Assembly (NCBI RefSeq): GCF_028369105.1
Contig: NZ_JAQNDO010000001.1
Coordinates: 1,054,001-1,118,000, forward strand
Direction of reading: 5' to 3'
Origin: Polyangium mundeleinium
GTDB lineage: Bacteria > Myxococcota_A > Polyangia > Polyangiales > Polyangiaceae
DNA length: 64,000 nucleotides
The notes below the pieces were generated by a model. The model saw nothing but the letters and a program-made list of their open reading frames with translations. It had not been told where the DNA came from and searched no databases. Positions within the stretch are counted from its first letter, which is position 1. Every line of letters starts with the position of its first letter. The position numbers and the translations under genes are program-made. Below, in pieces: positions 55,101 through 63,599 of this stretch.

Positions 55101-55714
55101 ACCCTGCGCGCCCCGTGCAGATTCGCCACCTCCGGCCGTCCGATTATCGCGTGATGCCCTGGAAAAACGGCCTCGGCACCACGACCGAGATCGCCGTCGA
55201 GCCGCCTGGAGCTGGGCTCGACGATTTTGCCTGGCGATTGAGCATCGCCGATCTGGCGGCCTCGGGGCCGTTCTCCACGTTCCCGGGTATCGAGCGGATC
55301 CTCCTCCAGACCGAGGGCGCGCCCATGGAGCTGGTGCACGAGGGGCGAGGCCGGCGGAGGCTCGTGCTTTTGGCCCCCTATCGTTTCGACGGCGCATGGC
55401 CGACGCACGGCGAGCTCGGTGGGACGCCCGCGCGTGATTTCAACGTCATGGCGCGACGTGCGCTCGTCCGCCCGAGCGCAGCCGTGCATTCGCTTGCCCG
55501 CGGCTCGATCGTCCACCTCTGCCTGGCGGCGGAGACGCAGATCCTTCATGTATTCCGCGGCAGGGTCGCCATTCGTGTCGACGGCTCCGACACGGCCACC
55601 GATCTCCTCGGGGCGGAGACGCTGATCGTGAATGGTCAGGCGGAGATCGCGGTCGCCGCCGACGTGGACGAGGCGGTGGTGTTCGTCGTGGCGCTCGACG
55701 GCGCCCGTTCTTGA
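55097..55714 (+). CDS. HutD/Ves-family cupin protein
   Basis: 205 residues. HutD signatures: MPWKNGLGTTTEIAVEPPG, FAWRLSIADLAASGPFSTFPGIER, and a C-terminal cupin-like strand series with ARDFNVMARR. HutD is found with histidine-utilisation genes in other bacteria, but no hut gene is present here. It is translationally coupled to the VOC gene (ATGA at 55097-55100), so the two probably share a metabolic role. Confidence 0.88.
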   Translation: MNPARPVQIRHLRPSDYRVMPWKNGLGTTTEIAVEPPGAGLDDFAWRLSIADLAASGPFSTFPGIERILLQTEGAPMELVHEGRGRRRLVLLAPYRFDGAWPTHGELGGTPARDFNVMARRALVRPSAAVHSLARGSIVHLCLAAETQILHVFRGRVAIRVDGSDTATDLLGAETLIVNGQAEIAVAADVDEAVVFVVALDGARS

Positions 55715-55777
55715 GCGAGCGGGAAATCGTGGCGATTCCCGCTTGACAGGCCAACTGAATTTCATTCCCATCCTGCC

Positions 55778-56758
55778 ATGGCTCACGGGATCACCGCCGG
55801 CGCGCTCGTTCTCGTCGGGGCGTCGATGTTCGCGTGCACGGAAAAGGGTCCCTCCTCGGCCACGGGCGGCGCCGGGGGTGTGGGCGGCGTCGGAAACGGC
55901 GGCGCGGGCGGGACCGCGGGGGCCGGGGGAACGGCAGGCGCCGGGGGAACGGCAGGCGCTGGCGGAACCGCAGGCGCCGGCGGCGCTGCGGGTGCAGGCG
56001 GAGCAAGTCCGGGGGACGTGCTCGTACATGCAGATTTCCAGCAGCGCGAGCCGGGTGTGTACAGCGAGGACATGGTGGCGGGCGATTTCGTCGGGGCGCC
56101 GACCTGGAACAATGGGCTCGACGAGGGGCGCGCGAGCATCGTCGACGAGGCGGGCAATCGATTCCTGCGGGTCACGTATCCGGCGGGCGAGGTGGGCCCG
56201 GCTCATGGCGGCGTGCAGTTCAAGGTGCCGCTCGGGCAGACGTATCAGGAGCTTTTCCTCTCCTATCGTGTCCGGTTCGGCGCCGGATTCGCCTTCGTGA
56301 AGGGCGGCAAGCTCCCGGGGCTCGTCGGTGGTTCGGCCCCCACGGGCTGCGTCGAGGACACGACCGGCTTCTCGGCGCGGATGATGTGGCGCAGCGGGGG
56401 AGCGGCGGTCCAGTACATGTACTTCCCCGAGAAGATCAATGACTGCGGCGACGATTACGCGTACATGTCCGGCGGGAGCGCGGTTTCTTTCGAGCCGGGG
56501 ACCTGGCACACGGTGGAACACCGGCTGGTGATGAACACGCCCGGCGAGCACGACGGCGTCCTCGAGGCCTGGTTCGACAAGCAGCCCGTCCTCGGCGAGC
56601 AGGCCTTCCTCTTCCGCCTCGCAGGCGCCACGTACGGCATCGACGCGCTGTACTTCTCGACCTTCTTCGGCGGCAGCGACGCGAGCTGGGCGCCTCCGTC
56701 CGCGCAGACCGTCGATTACGACGATTTCATCCTCTCCACGGGCCCCATCACGCACTGA
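55778..56758 (+). CDS. PL14-like polysaccharide lyase lipoprotein
   Basis: 326 residues. Signal peptide with a loose lipobox SMFAC (Cys20), then a Gly/Ala/Thr linker (about 28-80) encoded by 18-bp tandem repeats. The catalytic-like domain (about 85-326) shows ELFLSYRVRFGAGFAFVKGGKLPGL, GFSARMMWR and CGDDYAY, which match PL14-type alginate/glucuronan lyase jelly-roll proteins (related DUF names also exist). Probable surface-bound glycan lyase. It begins 63 bp after the HutD gene. Confidence 0.75.
   Translation: MAHGITAGALVLVGASMFACTEKGPSSATGGAGGVGGVGNGGAGGTAGAGGTAGAGGTAGAGGTAGAGGAAGAGGASPGDVLVHADFQQREPGVYSEDMVAGDFVGAPTWNNGLDEGRASIVDEAGNRFLRVTYPAGEVGPAHGGVQFKVPLGQTYQELFLSYRVRFGAGFAFVKGGKLPGLVGGSAPTGCVEDTTGFSARMMWRSGGAAVQYMYFPEKINDCGDDYAYMSGGSAVSFEPGTWHTVEHRLVMNTPGEHDGVLEAWFDKQPVLGEQAFLFRLAGATYGIDALYFSTFFGGSDASWAPPSAQTVDYDDFILSTGPITH
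55911..56000 (+). repeat. Five tandem 18-bp repeats in the lyase linker
   Basis: Units begin at 55911, 55929, 55947, 55965 and 55983. The second and third read GAACGGCAGGCGCC/TGG; outer copies diverge by a few bases. Each unit encodes six residues (GTAGAG-like). The near identity suggests slippage or recent expansion; copy number may vary between strains and set linker length. Confidence 0.8.
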
Positions 56759-56792
56759 GGGCCCTGGTTTCGCCGGCCGAACGGGAGGGCAC

Positions 56793-57470
56793 GTGCTGTC
56801 GCTGATAGGGATCGCCGTGGTGGTCTTGGGCTTCATGGCCCGCCTCAACCCGCTGCTCGTGGTGACGGCGGCCGCCCTCGTGACCGGGCTGGCCGGCGGC
56901 ATGGGACCCGTCGAGGTCGTGGCGACCTTCGGCAAAGCCTTCAAAGAAAACCGATATGTGAGCGTGGTATGGGTCGTGCTCCCCGTGATCGGGCTGCTCG
57001 AACGGGCCGGATTGCAGGAGCGAGCCAAGACCCTGATCGGCGGAATCCACGCGGCCACCACCGGCCGACTGCTCCTGCTTTATTTCGTTTTTCGCCAGAT
57101 CACCGCGGCGCTGGGCCTGACCTCGCTCGGCGGCCACGCGCAGATGGTGCGCCCCTTGATCGCCCCCATGGCCGAGGCGGCGGCTGAGAGTCACCACGGG
57201 CCGCTCCCCGAGGAGGCCCGCCAGACCGTACGGGCCCACGCCGCCGCAGCCGATAACATCGCGCTGTTTTTCGGCGAGGACATCTTCATCGCGATCGCCT
57301 CGATCCTCCTGATCAAGGGTTTCCTCGCGCAAAACGGGATCCTCGTCGAACCGCTCCAGCTCTCCGTATGGGCCATTCCCACGGCGATCTGCGCCTTGTT
57401 GATCCATGGCACGCAGATGATGCTGTTCGACCGACATCTGGCCCGCAGGATCGCCGAGGGCCGCCGATGA
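56793..57470 (+). CDS. DUF969 membrane protein (transporter half)
   Basis: 225 residues from GTG 56793 with GGAGGG five bases upstream. About six membrane helices. It has the DUF969 blocks ENRYVSVVWVVLPVIGLLERAGLQERA, RQITAALGLTSLGGHAQMVRPLIAPMAE and FFGEDIFIAIASILL. DUF969 and DUF979 genes nearly always occur together and are thought to form one transporter; in several genomes they neighbour pyroglutamate- or peptide-related genes. Overlaps the DUF979 gene by 4 bp. Confidence 0.85.
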   Translation: MLSLIGIAVVVLGFMARLNPLLVVTAAALVTGLAGGMGPVEVVATFGKAFKENRYVSVVWVVLPVIGLLERAGLQERAKTLIGGIHAATTGRLLLLYFVFRQITAALGLTSLGGHAQMVRPLIAPMAEAAAESHHGPLPEEARQTVRAHAAAADNIALFFGEDIFIAIASILLIKGFLAQNGILVEPLQLSVWAIPTAICALLIHGTQMMLFDRHLARRIAEGRR

Positions 57471-58417
57471 TCGGGCTCGAGGTCCTCTACGTCGTCGCCG
57501 GCGTCTTTTTCGTGGCCATCGCGGGCTTGAGCGCGCGCGACAAGACGAATCCGAAGCGCTGGAAGAACACCACGTTCTGGGGGCTCTTTGCGGTGAGCTT
57601 CCTGTTCGGCTCGCACCTGCCGGATGTGGTCAACGGCCTCGTCGTCCTCGCCATGGTGCTCACGGCGGGCGTCTTTGGCCTCGGCCGCGGCGCTCCGGCC
57701 ACGACCGGGCCCGAGGAGCGCCGTGCGAGCGCGGCCCGGCTGGGGAGCAGGCTGTTTTTGCCAGCGCTCGCGATTCCCTTCACGGCGCTCACCGGCACGT
57801 TCCTGTTCAAGCGGCCGCAGCTCGCCGGGATCGTCGATCCCAAGCAGGCGACCCTGGTCTCGCTGATCCTGGGCGTCTTCGTCGCGCTGGCCATGGCCAT
57901 GCCGATGCTCGGGGCGCGGCCGAACGTCCCGATGCAGGAGGGACGCCGATTGCTCGACACCGTCGGCTGGGCCGCCATTCTGCCGCAGATGCTCGCCGCC
58001 CTGGGCGCGGTCTTCGCGGCGGCCGGCGTCGGGACCGCCATCGGAAAGCTCGCCTCGGCCTGGTTGCCTGCCGGCAGCGAATTCGCCGCGGTGGCGGCGT
58101 ATACGTTCGGCATGGCGATCTTCACCATGATCATGGGGAATGCCTTCGCCGCCTTTCCGGTGATGACCGCGGGCATCGGCTTGCCGCTCATCGTCCAGCG
58201 CTTCGGCGGCAATCCCGCGATCATGGGCGCCGTGGGCATGCTCTCGGGGTTCTGCGGGACCTTGATGACGCCCATGGCCGCGAATTTCAACATCGTGCCC
58301 GCGGCTCTGCTGGAGCTGTCCGACCGAAATGCGGTCATCAAGGCGCAGATCCCCACGGCCCTCCTCCTCCTCCTCGCCAATACGGTCCTGATGTATGTCC
58401 TCGTCTTCCGCTCCTGA
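57467..58417 (+). CDS. DUF979 membrane protein (transporter half)
   Basis: 316 residues from ATG 57467, with about nine membrane helices. DUF979 blocks: KRWKNTTFWGLFAVSFLFGSHLPD, GAAxGVGTAIG, FTMIMGNAFAAFPVMTAGIGLP and MLSGFCGTLMTPMAANFNIVPAALLEL. It is expected to pair with the DUF969 product in the inner membrane. Its end overlaps the DUF2891 gene by 23 bp. Confidence 0.85.
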   Translation: MIGLEVLYVVAGVFFVAIAGLSARDKTNPKRWKNTTFWGLFAVSFLFGSHLPDVVNGLVVLAMVLTAGVFGLGRGAPATTGPEERRASAARLGSRLFLPALAIPFTALTGTFLFKRPQLAGIVDPKQATLVSLILGVFVALAMAMPMLGARPNVPMQEGRRLLDTVGWAAILPQMLAALGAVFAAAGVGTAIGKLASAWLPAGSEFAAVAAYTFGMAIFTMIMGNAFAAFPVMTAGIGLPLIVQRFGGNPAIMGAVGMLSGFCGTLMTPMAANFNIVPAALLELSDRNAVIKAQIPTALLLLLANTVLMYVLVFRS

Positions 58418-59423
58418 GCTCACCCCGGAGCTGGCCGCGAAATTCGCGCGGCTCGCCCTGGGCCACGTCACCCGGCCCTATCCGTACAAGCTCGACCATG
58501 TGATGGCCGGCGACGAGGATGTCCTGCCGCCGCGGGTCTTGCATCCGATCTTCCACGGCAGCTTCGACTGGCATTCCTGCGTCCACGGCTACTGGCTGCT
58601 CGCCCGCCTCTTGCGGCGATTCCCGGACATGGCCCCGGCGGCCGAGATTCGTGCCCTCTTCGATCGCATGATGACGCCGGAGAACGTCGCGGGAGAGCTC
58701 GCCTATCTCGCCCGCCCGCAGAGCGCGGGGTTCGAGCGGCCTTATGGCTGGGCGTGGATGTTGATGCTGGGCGCGGAGCTCGAACGCCATGAGGGCGCCT
58801 CCCCTCGTGACGCCCTCCGTCCCCTGGCGCGCGCCTTTGCCGAGCGGTTCAAGGCCTTCCTGCCGAAGGCCACCTATCCGATCCGCGCCGGCACGCATTT
58901 CAATACGGCCTTCGCCCTGGGGCTCGCCTCCGTGTATGCCGAGGCCGTGAATGACCTCGCATTGGCCCGGCGGATCGAGACCACCGCCCGGGGATGGTAC
59001 CTCGCCGACGCCGACGCCCCGGCCTGGGAGCCGAGCGGCGACGACTTCCTGTCCCCCACGCTCGTCGAAGCCGAATGCCTCCGCCGCCTGCTCCCCGTGA
59101 CCGAATTCCGGCCATGGTTCGCACGTTTCCTGCCCCGAGCGGCCGACCGAATGCCCGAGAGCCTCTTCACGCCGGCCACCGTGAGCGACCGCAGCGACGG
59201 CAAAATCGCCCACCTCGACGGCCTCAACCTGAGCCGCGCCTGGTGCTTCCGCTCGATTGCGGGCGCCCTCGCGGCGGACGACCCGGCCCGCGCCGTCGTG
59301 TTATCGGCGGCCGACGAGCACCTCGCCGCGGGGCTCGCCCACGTGGCCGGCGATTACATGGGCGAGCATTGGCTGGCCACCTTCGCCCTGCTGGCGCTCG
59401 AGGCAGGAGCCGCGCCCCTGTAG
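58395..59423 (+). CDS. DUF2891 family protein
   Basis: 342 residues, mostly helical, resembling an alpha/alpha-barrel. Family blocks: RPYPYKLDHV, HPIFHGSFDWHSCVHGYWLLARLLR, YGWAWMLMLGAEL, SGDDFLSPTLVEAECLRRLL and HLDGLNLSRAWCFR, with several His/Asp/Glu positioned as in glycoside hydrolase-like barrels. Biochemical role is not established. The 23-bp overlap with the DUF979 transporter gene strongly suggests that it processes the transported compound. Confidence 0.88.
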   Translation: MSSSSAPELTPELAAKFARLALGHVTRPYPYKLDHVMAGDEDVLPPRVLHPIFHGSFDWHSCVHGYWLLARLLRRFPDMAPAAEIRALFDRMMTPENVAGELAYLARPQSAGFERPYGWAWMLMLGAELERHEGASPRDALRPLARAFAERFKAFLPKATYPIRAGTHFNTAFALGLASVYAEAVNDLALARRIETTARGWYLADADAPAWEPSGDDFLSPTLVEAECLRRLLPVTEFRPWFARFLPRAADRMPESLFTPATVSDRSDGKIAHLDGLNLSRAWCFRSIAGALAADDPARAVVLSAADEHLAAGLAHVAGDYMGEHWLATFALLALEAGAAPL

Positions 59424-59434
59424 CTTCGAGAGGC

Positions 59435-60121
59435 TCAATCGAACTCCGGGTAGCTCGGCTGCGCCCCGAGCGACACGCCGAATCCGAGCTGCATGAAGAT
59501 GCCGGGAAGGTAGCTCGTGGACCCCATGACGCTCAGCTCCGGCTGGAGCGCGACGAAGTTCGACAGGCGAAACTGCGCACCGAGCCCTCCTTGCACCGTC
59601 ATTCCAGAGAGCGTTTCGTCGCATTCCGGCTCCCAGCACCATTCGTCGTATTCCTGATCGTACACGAAGCCGCCGAGGCCCCCGTGCAGGTAGATCGACG
59701 TTGCCTTCGACACGTTGAACCCCAGCGAGATCGGCACCGCGCCCCGGGTAAAGAACTCGGTATCCCATGAATGGTACCCCGGCAGGACGCCGAACTCGAA
59801 CCCTGGAGAGACCGCCATGTCCACCCATTTCGTGCGCAGAAAGTTCACCTTGACGTCCGCGCCGATCACGGTCCCGCTGACCGTCAGCCCGAAATCCACG
59901 CGCTCCGCGAGCCCCGCGCGCAGCAGATAACGGAGACCCCCGGCGGCGGGCATGAGCCTGCCGTCGTCCTCGAAGGCCCCGTACGCGTCGAGCGCGATCG
60001 TATGCGACGTCTTTCCTTTCGGCACCGTGCGCGGCGTCGCGTAATGATTCGCGTTGCAGCCGAGGGTCGCGATCGCCGTGATGAATCCAAGGACCCAGGA
60101 AGCCAAGCGTGTCTTCGACAT
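59435..60121 (-). CDS. Outer-membrane beta-barrel-like lipoprotein
   Basis: 228 residues from ATG 60121. Signal peptide ending TLGC (Cys22). The remainder alternates in amphipathic strands with many Gly and aromatic residues (VDFGLTVSGTVIGADVKVNFL; TSIYLHGGLGGFVYD; GIFMQLGFGVSLG), typical of small barrels of 8-10 strands. Combining a lipobox with a barrel is odd, and the start or the lipidation may be wrong. It converges with DUF2891, 11 bp between stops. Confidence 0.7.
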   Translation of the reverse strand: MSKTRLASWVLGFITAIATLGCNANHYATPRTVPKGKTSHTIALDAYGAFEDDGRLMPAAGGLRYLLRAGLAERVDFGLTVSGTVIGADVKVNFLRTKWVDMAVSPGFEFGVLPGYHSWDTEFFTRGAVPISLGFNVSKATSIYLHGGLGGFVYDQEYDEWCWEPECDETLSGMTVQGGLGAQFRLSNFVALQPELSVMGSTSYLPGIFMQLGFGVSLGAQPSYPEFD

Positions 60122-60253
60122 GAGGAGGCGCTGCCTTTGCAGCGCCCATGCCAAACACGGACCGTCCTTGACTTGCAGGGCGTTCAACGACGCGCGCGGC
60201 CCCCTCCCGGGCATGCAACCTTCGGCGCGCAGATCCGGGGTGTGGCACCCCTT

Positions 60254-61207
60254 TCACGCTGTTGCGCGTCCGCCTCGCTTTTTCGCCGCCCGCTTCGGCT
60301 TCGGCGCGTCCGCCCGCACGACGAGCTCCGGCGCCCACGCCACCACCGCGTCGATGAAGGCCCGCACCTGCGGCGGCACGAACTCCCGCTCCGGATACAC
60401 CACCGCGATGTGCGACTCCGCCTGAATCGCGCCCGGGAGCACGTGCACGAGGGCGCCGCTTTCGAGGTGTGGCTGCACCATGACCTGCGGCAAAAGCGCA
60501 ATCCCGAGGCCTTCGAGCGCGGCGTCGCAGAGCAGATGAATGTCATTCGTGAAGAGCGCGCCCTCGACCTGGAACTTGCCGCCCGAGAAGGGCCATTGCG
60601 TCTGCGGCAACTCCCCTCGGACGAAGCCCATGAGGCAGCGGTGGTGGCGGAGGTCGCGGCGCGTGCGTGGCGTGCCGTGGGCCTCGAGGTAGGCGGGCGA
60701 GGCGACCGCGAGGACGGGGTGACGCGCAAGCCTCCGGGCGACGAGCCCGGGCTCGAGGTCGATGCTGGCGCGGAGCGCGACGTCGTAGCCGCCGCGCTGG
60801 AGGTCGACGTGCTGGGTCGTGCTGTGGATGTGGAGGCGGACCTCGGGGTAACGCCGCGCGAAGTCGCAGATCATCGCGCCGAAGCTGGTCCCGTTCATCG
60901 GCGGCACCGACACGCGCAGCTCGCCGCGGACGGCGTCGTCGGTCTTGCGCACGCACGCCTCGGCGTGGTGGACGGCTTCGAGCACGATGCGCGCGTGACG
61001 GTGGAGCGCTTCGCCCGCGTCGGTGAGGGCGAGGCTGCGCGTGGTGCGGCGGAGCAGGCGCACCCCGAGCCGCTCCTCCAGCCGCGCGAGCCGGCGGCTG
61101 ATGGTGGCGCGGGGGACGCCGAGTTCGACGGCGGCGCGCGAGAGCGATCGCGCCTCTACGGTCTTCGCGAAGGCGAGCAGCTCGGAGGTCTCGAGGGGGG
61201 CGTCCAT
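60254..61207 (-). CDS. LysR-family regulator divergent from DoxX/nitroreductase
   Basis: 317 residues: helix-turn-helix (LSRAAVELGVPRATISRRLARLEERLGVRLLRRTTRSLALTDAG), LysR substrate-binding domain, and a Lys/Ala-rich basic tail (KPKRAAKKRGGR). It is divergently transcribed from the DoxX gene with a 77-bp intergenic region containing a promoter candidate, so the DoxX-nitroreductase pair is its probable target. Confidence 0.93.
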   Translation of the reverse strand: MDAPLETSELLAFAKTVEARSLSRAAVELGVPRATISRRLARLEERLGVRLLRRTTRSLALTDAGEALHRHARIVLEAVHHAEACVRKTDDAVRGELRVSVPPMNGTSFGAMICDFARRYPEVRLHIHSTTQHVDLQRGGYDVALRASIDLEPGLVARRLARHPVLAVASPAYLEAHGTPRTRRDLRHHRCLMGFVRGELPQTQWPFSGGKFQVEGALFTNDIHLLCDAALEGLGIALLPQVMVQPHLESGALVHVLPGAIQAESHIAVVYPEREFVPPQVRAFIDAVVAWAPELVVRADAPKPKRAAKKRGGRATA

Positions 61208-61247
61208 CTGGATCAGATCCTGGCAGGTGCTTCCAATTGTTGATGCA

Positions 61248-61276
61248 TTGTTACAGGCGCGCGCAGGCCTGACAAT
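61248..61276 (+). promoter_or_regulatory. Promoter candidate for doxX-like gene (possibly leaderless)
   Basis: TTGTTA (61248-61253) and GACAAT (61271-61276) have exactly 17 bp between them. The start codon at 61285 would lie at or just after the transcription start and no ribosome site precedes it, consistent with a leaderless mRNA. TTGTTG/TTGTTA direct repeats at 61238 and 61248 could be LysR contacts. Confidence 0.35.
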
Positions 61277-61284
61277 GCTCCTTC

Positions 61285-61713
61285 ATGAACGACAAGGCAC
61301 GAACGATCGGCTACTGGGTCGCGACGGGTCTCCTCGGCTTCGCGTTCGCCGCGGGCGGCCTCGGGGATCTCTCCCGCTCCCCCGAGGTCATGGAAGGCAT
61401 GACGCACCTCGGCTACCCGGCCTATTTCGCCACCATCCTCGGCGTGTGGAAAGTGCTCGGCGCCGTCGCCCTGCTCGTCCCGCGTTTCCCTCGCCTCAAG
61501 GAGTGGGCGTACGCCGGCATCATCTTCGATCTCACGGGCGCCGCCGTCTCCCACGCCGCCAGCGGCGACCCGACCGGCAAGGTGATCACGCCGCTCGTCC
61601 TCGTCGCCATCGCCGCCGCCTCGTGGGCGTTGCGCCCCGAGAGCCGCAAGCTGGCGAGCGAACCGAAGCGCGAGGCCGAGGCCCGCATCGCCAAACCCGC
61701 GCTCGCGACCTGA
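61285..61713 (+). CDS. DoxX-like membrane protein
   Basis: 142 residues with four membrane helices: GYWVATGLLGFAFAAGGLGDL, YFATILGVWKVLGAVALL, WAYAGIIFDLTGAAVSHAASGD, and a C-terminal helix, then a charged tail. This is the DoxX_2 family pattern; members are quinone-linked or redox-stress membrane proteins. It lies 38 bp upstream of the nitroreductase gene, suggesting a redox-response operon under the divergent LysR protein. Confidence 0.87.
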   Translation: MNDKARTIGYWVATGLLGFAFAAGGLGDLSRSPEVMEGMTHLGYPAYFATILGVWKVLGAVALLVPRFPRLKEWAYAGIIFDLTGAAVSHAASGDPTGKVITPLVLVAIAAASWALRPESRKLASEPKREAEARIAKPALAT

Positions 61714-61751
61714 AGGAACGTATCCCTCCACCTCCCACCCCACGAGCCGCC

Positions 61752-62336
61752 ATGAACGACCCTGTCCTCCAGCAAATCTTCGTCGAGGCCCGCACCCACA
61801 ACGGCTGGTTGTCCGAGCCCGTCGACGACGCGACCCTGCACAGCCTCTACGAGGCCCTGCGCCTCGGACCGACCGCGGCCAACAGCGTGCCGGCGCGGAT
61901 CGTCTTCGTGAAGAGCCCCGAGGCGAAGGAGCGCCTGCGTCCCTGCCTCGCCCCGCTCAACGTCGAGAAAACCATGGGCGCGCCCGCCACCGCGATCATC
62001 GCCTATGACACGCGCTTTCACGAGAAGATGCCGAAGCTCTTCCCGGCGCGCCCGACGATGGGCGAGGCCCTCGCCGCGATGCCGCCGGAGCAGCGCGACT
62101 TCTTCTTGCTCCAGAATGCCTCGCTCCAGGCCGGTTATCTGATCCTGGCGGCCCGCGCGCTCGGGCTCGACTGCGGGCCGATGGCCGGCTTCGACCGCGA
62201 CAAGGTCGACGCGGCGTTTTTTGCCGACCTGCCGTGGAAATCGATCCTCCTCGTCAACCTCGGCCATGGCGATCCGACGAAGCTCTACCCGCGCAACCCC
62301 CGCCTCGATTTCGACGAGGCCTGCCGCATCGAGTAG
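61752..62336 (+). CDS. RutE-like nitroreductase-family oxidoreductase
   Basis: 194 residues, FMN-dependent nitroreductase fold of the RutE/HadB (malonic semialdehyde reductase) subgroup: RLGPTAANSVPARIVFV, GAPATAIIAYDTRFHEKMPKLFP, NASLQAGYLILAARALGLDCGPMAGFD and NLGHGDPTKLYPRNPRLDF. Length equals RutE (about 196). No other rut pyrimidine genes are nearby, so it may reduce another aldehyde, nitro compound or quinone. Confidence 0.9.
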   Translation: MNDPVLQQIFVEARTHNGWLSEPVDDATLHSLYEALRLGPTAANSVPARIVFVKSPEAKERLRPCLAPLNVEKTMGAPATAIIAYDTRFHEKMPKLFPARPTMGEALAAMPPEQRDFFLLQNASLQAGYLILAARALGLDCGPMAGFDRDKVDAAFFADLPWKSILLVNLGHGDPTKLYPRNPRLDFDEACRIE

Positions 62337-62389
62337 CCGGGTCCGGCGCCCGCGTTGACGAAGGTCCAGAGGCCGTCGAAGACCATCGG

Positions 62390-63526
62390 GTGCAGCCGGC
62401 AAAGGCCACAGGCGAGCTCCTCGAATTGTTCCTGTGCGGCGACGTCATGACCGGGCGAGGCATCGATCAGGCGCTGCCGCACCCGAGCGAGCCGACCCTT
62501 TACGAGCCGTACATACGGGACGCCAGGGACTACGTCGCGATGGCGGAGGACACGAACGGCCCGATCCAGCGGCCGTTCGGATTCTCCTACATCTGGGGAG
62601 ACGCCCTCGCCGCGCTCGAACGAGCGGCCCCCGCGGCGCGGATCATCAACCTGGAGACCAGCGTCACGCGCAGCGACGCGTATTGGCCGGACAAGGGCAT
62701 CAATTACCGGATGCACCCGGCCAACACCCCTTGCCTCACGGCCGCGGGGATCGACGTCTGCGTCCTCGCGAACAACCACGTGCTCGATTACAGCGCCTCG
62801 GGGCTCCTCGAAACCCTGACGACGCTGAAGCAGGCGGGTCTGAAGATCGCGGGCGCGGGGGAAACCCTGGGCGAGGCGCGCGCGCCCGCGGTCCTCCCGC
62901 TCCCCGGAGGCGGCAGGCTCCTCGTCTTCGCCTTCGGGACGGGGTCGAGCGGCATTCCCGCGAGCTGGTCCGCGACCGACGATGCCCCCGGCATCGATCG
63001 GCTCGCGGACCTGTCGGACGCGACCACGCTCCAGATCCAGGAGAGGGTACGCCGCGTCAAACGGCCAGGCGACGTCGTCGTTGCCTCCATCCATTGGGGG
63101 AGCAACTGGGGGTACGAGGTCCCGGAGGAGCATGTCCGTTTCGCGCATTCGCTCCTCGATGGCGGCGTCGACCTCATCCACGGGCACTCCTCCCACCACC
63201 CGCGGCCCATCGAGGTCTACAAGAACAAGCTCATCCTTTATGGCTGCGGTGATTTCCTCAACGACTACGAGGGAATCAGGGGCCACGTGTCCTTTCGGGG
63301 GGATCTGGTCCTCATGTACTTTCCCGTCGTGGACCCGTCCACGGGCGAGCTCGCGCGCCTCCGCATGACGCCGATGCAGATCCGACGCTTCCGGCTGCGC
63401 CGGGCCAGCCGGAGCGATGCCGTGTGGCTGCGGGAGACCCTCCATCGGATCTGCCGGGGCTTCGGCGCGCAGGTGGACCTCGACGAGGGGGGAGACCTCG
63501 TCCTCCGTGGATTTAATCGGCTTTAA
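62390..63526 (+). CDS. CapA-family (poly-gamma-glutamate synthesis-type) metallophosphoesterase
   Basis: 378 residues from GTG 62390; no ATG lies near the domain start. CapA blocks: ELFLCGDVMTGRG, RIINLETSVTRS, VCVLANNHVLDYS, IHWGSNWGYEVPEEH, GHSSHHPRPIEVYKNKLILYGCGDFLNDY. These metallophosphatase-like proteins include PgsA/CapA, but no PgsB/PgsC ligase genes are present, so it is probably an orphan with unknown substrate. No signal peptide or membrane anchor is seen. Confidence 0.87.
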   Translation: MQPAKATGELLELFLCGDVMTGRGIDQALPHPSEPTLYEPYIRDARDYVAMAEDTNGPIQRPFGFSYIWGDALAALERAAPAARIINLETSVTRSDAYWPDKGINYRMHPANTPCLTAAGIDVCVLANNHVLDYSASGLLETLTTLKQAGLKIAGAGETLGEARAPAVLPLPGGGRLLVFAFGTGSSGIPASWSATDDAPGIDRLADLSDATTLQIQERVRRVKRPGDVVVASIHWGSNWGYEVPEEHVRFAHSLLDGGVDLIHGHSSHHPRPIEVYKNKLILYGCGDFLNDYEGIRGHVSFRGDLVLMYFPVVDPSTGELARLRMTPMQIRRFRLRRASRSDAVWLRETLHRICRGFGAQVDLDEGGDLVLRGFNRL

Positions 63527-63599
63527 CGTGCGGGGCCGACGCCGTACGGCCACCCTCGGCGGGCCTGCTCGATCGGGGTGGGCGAACGGAGGAGGCATC

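Noticed and set aside
62390..63526. CapA-like gene as part of a poly-gamma-glutamate capsule operon
   Set aside because: No PgsB/CapB ligase, PgsC or gamma-glutamyl hydrolase gene adjoins it; only family-level assignment is justified.
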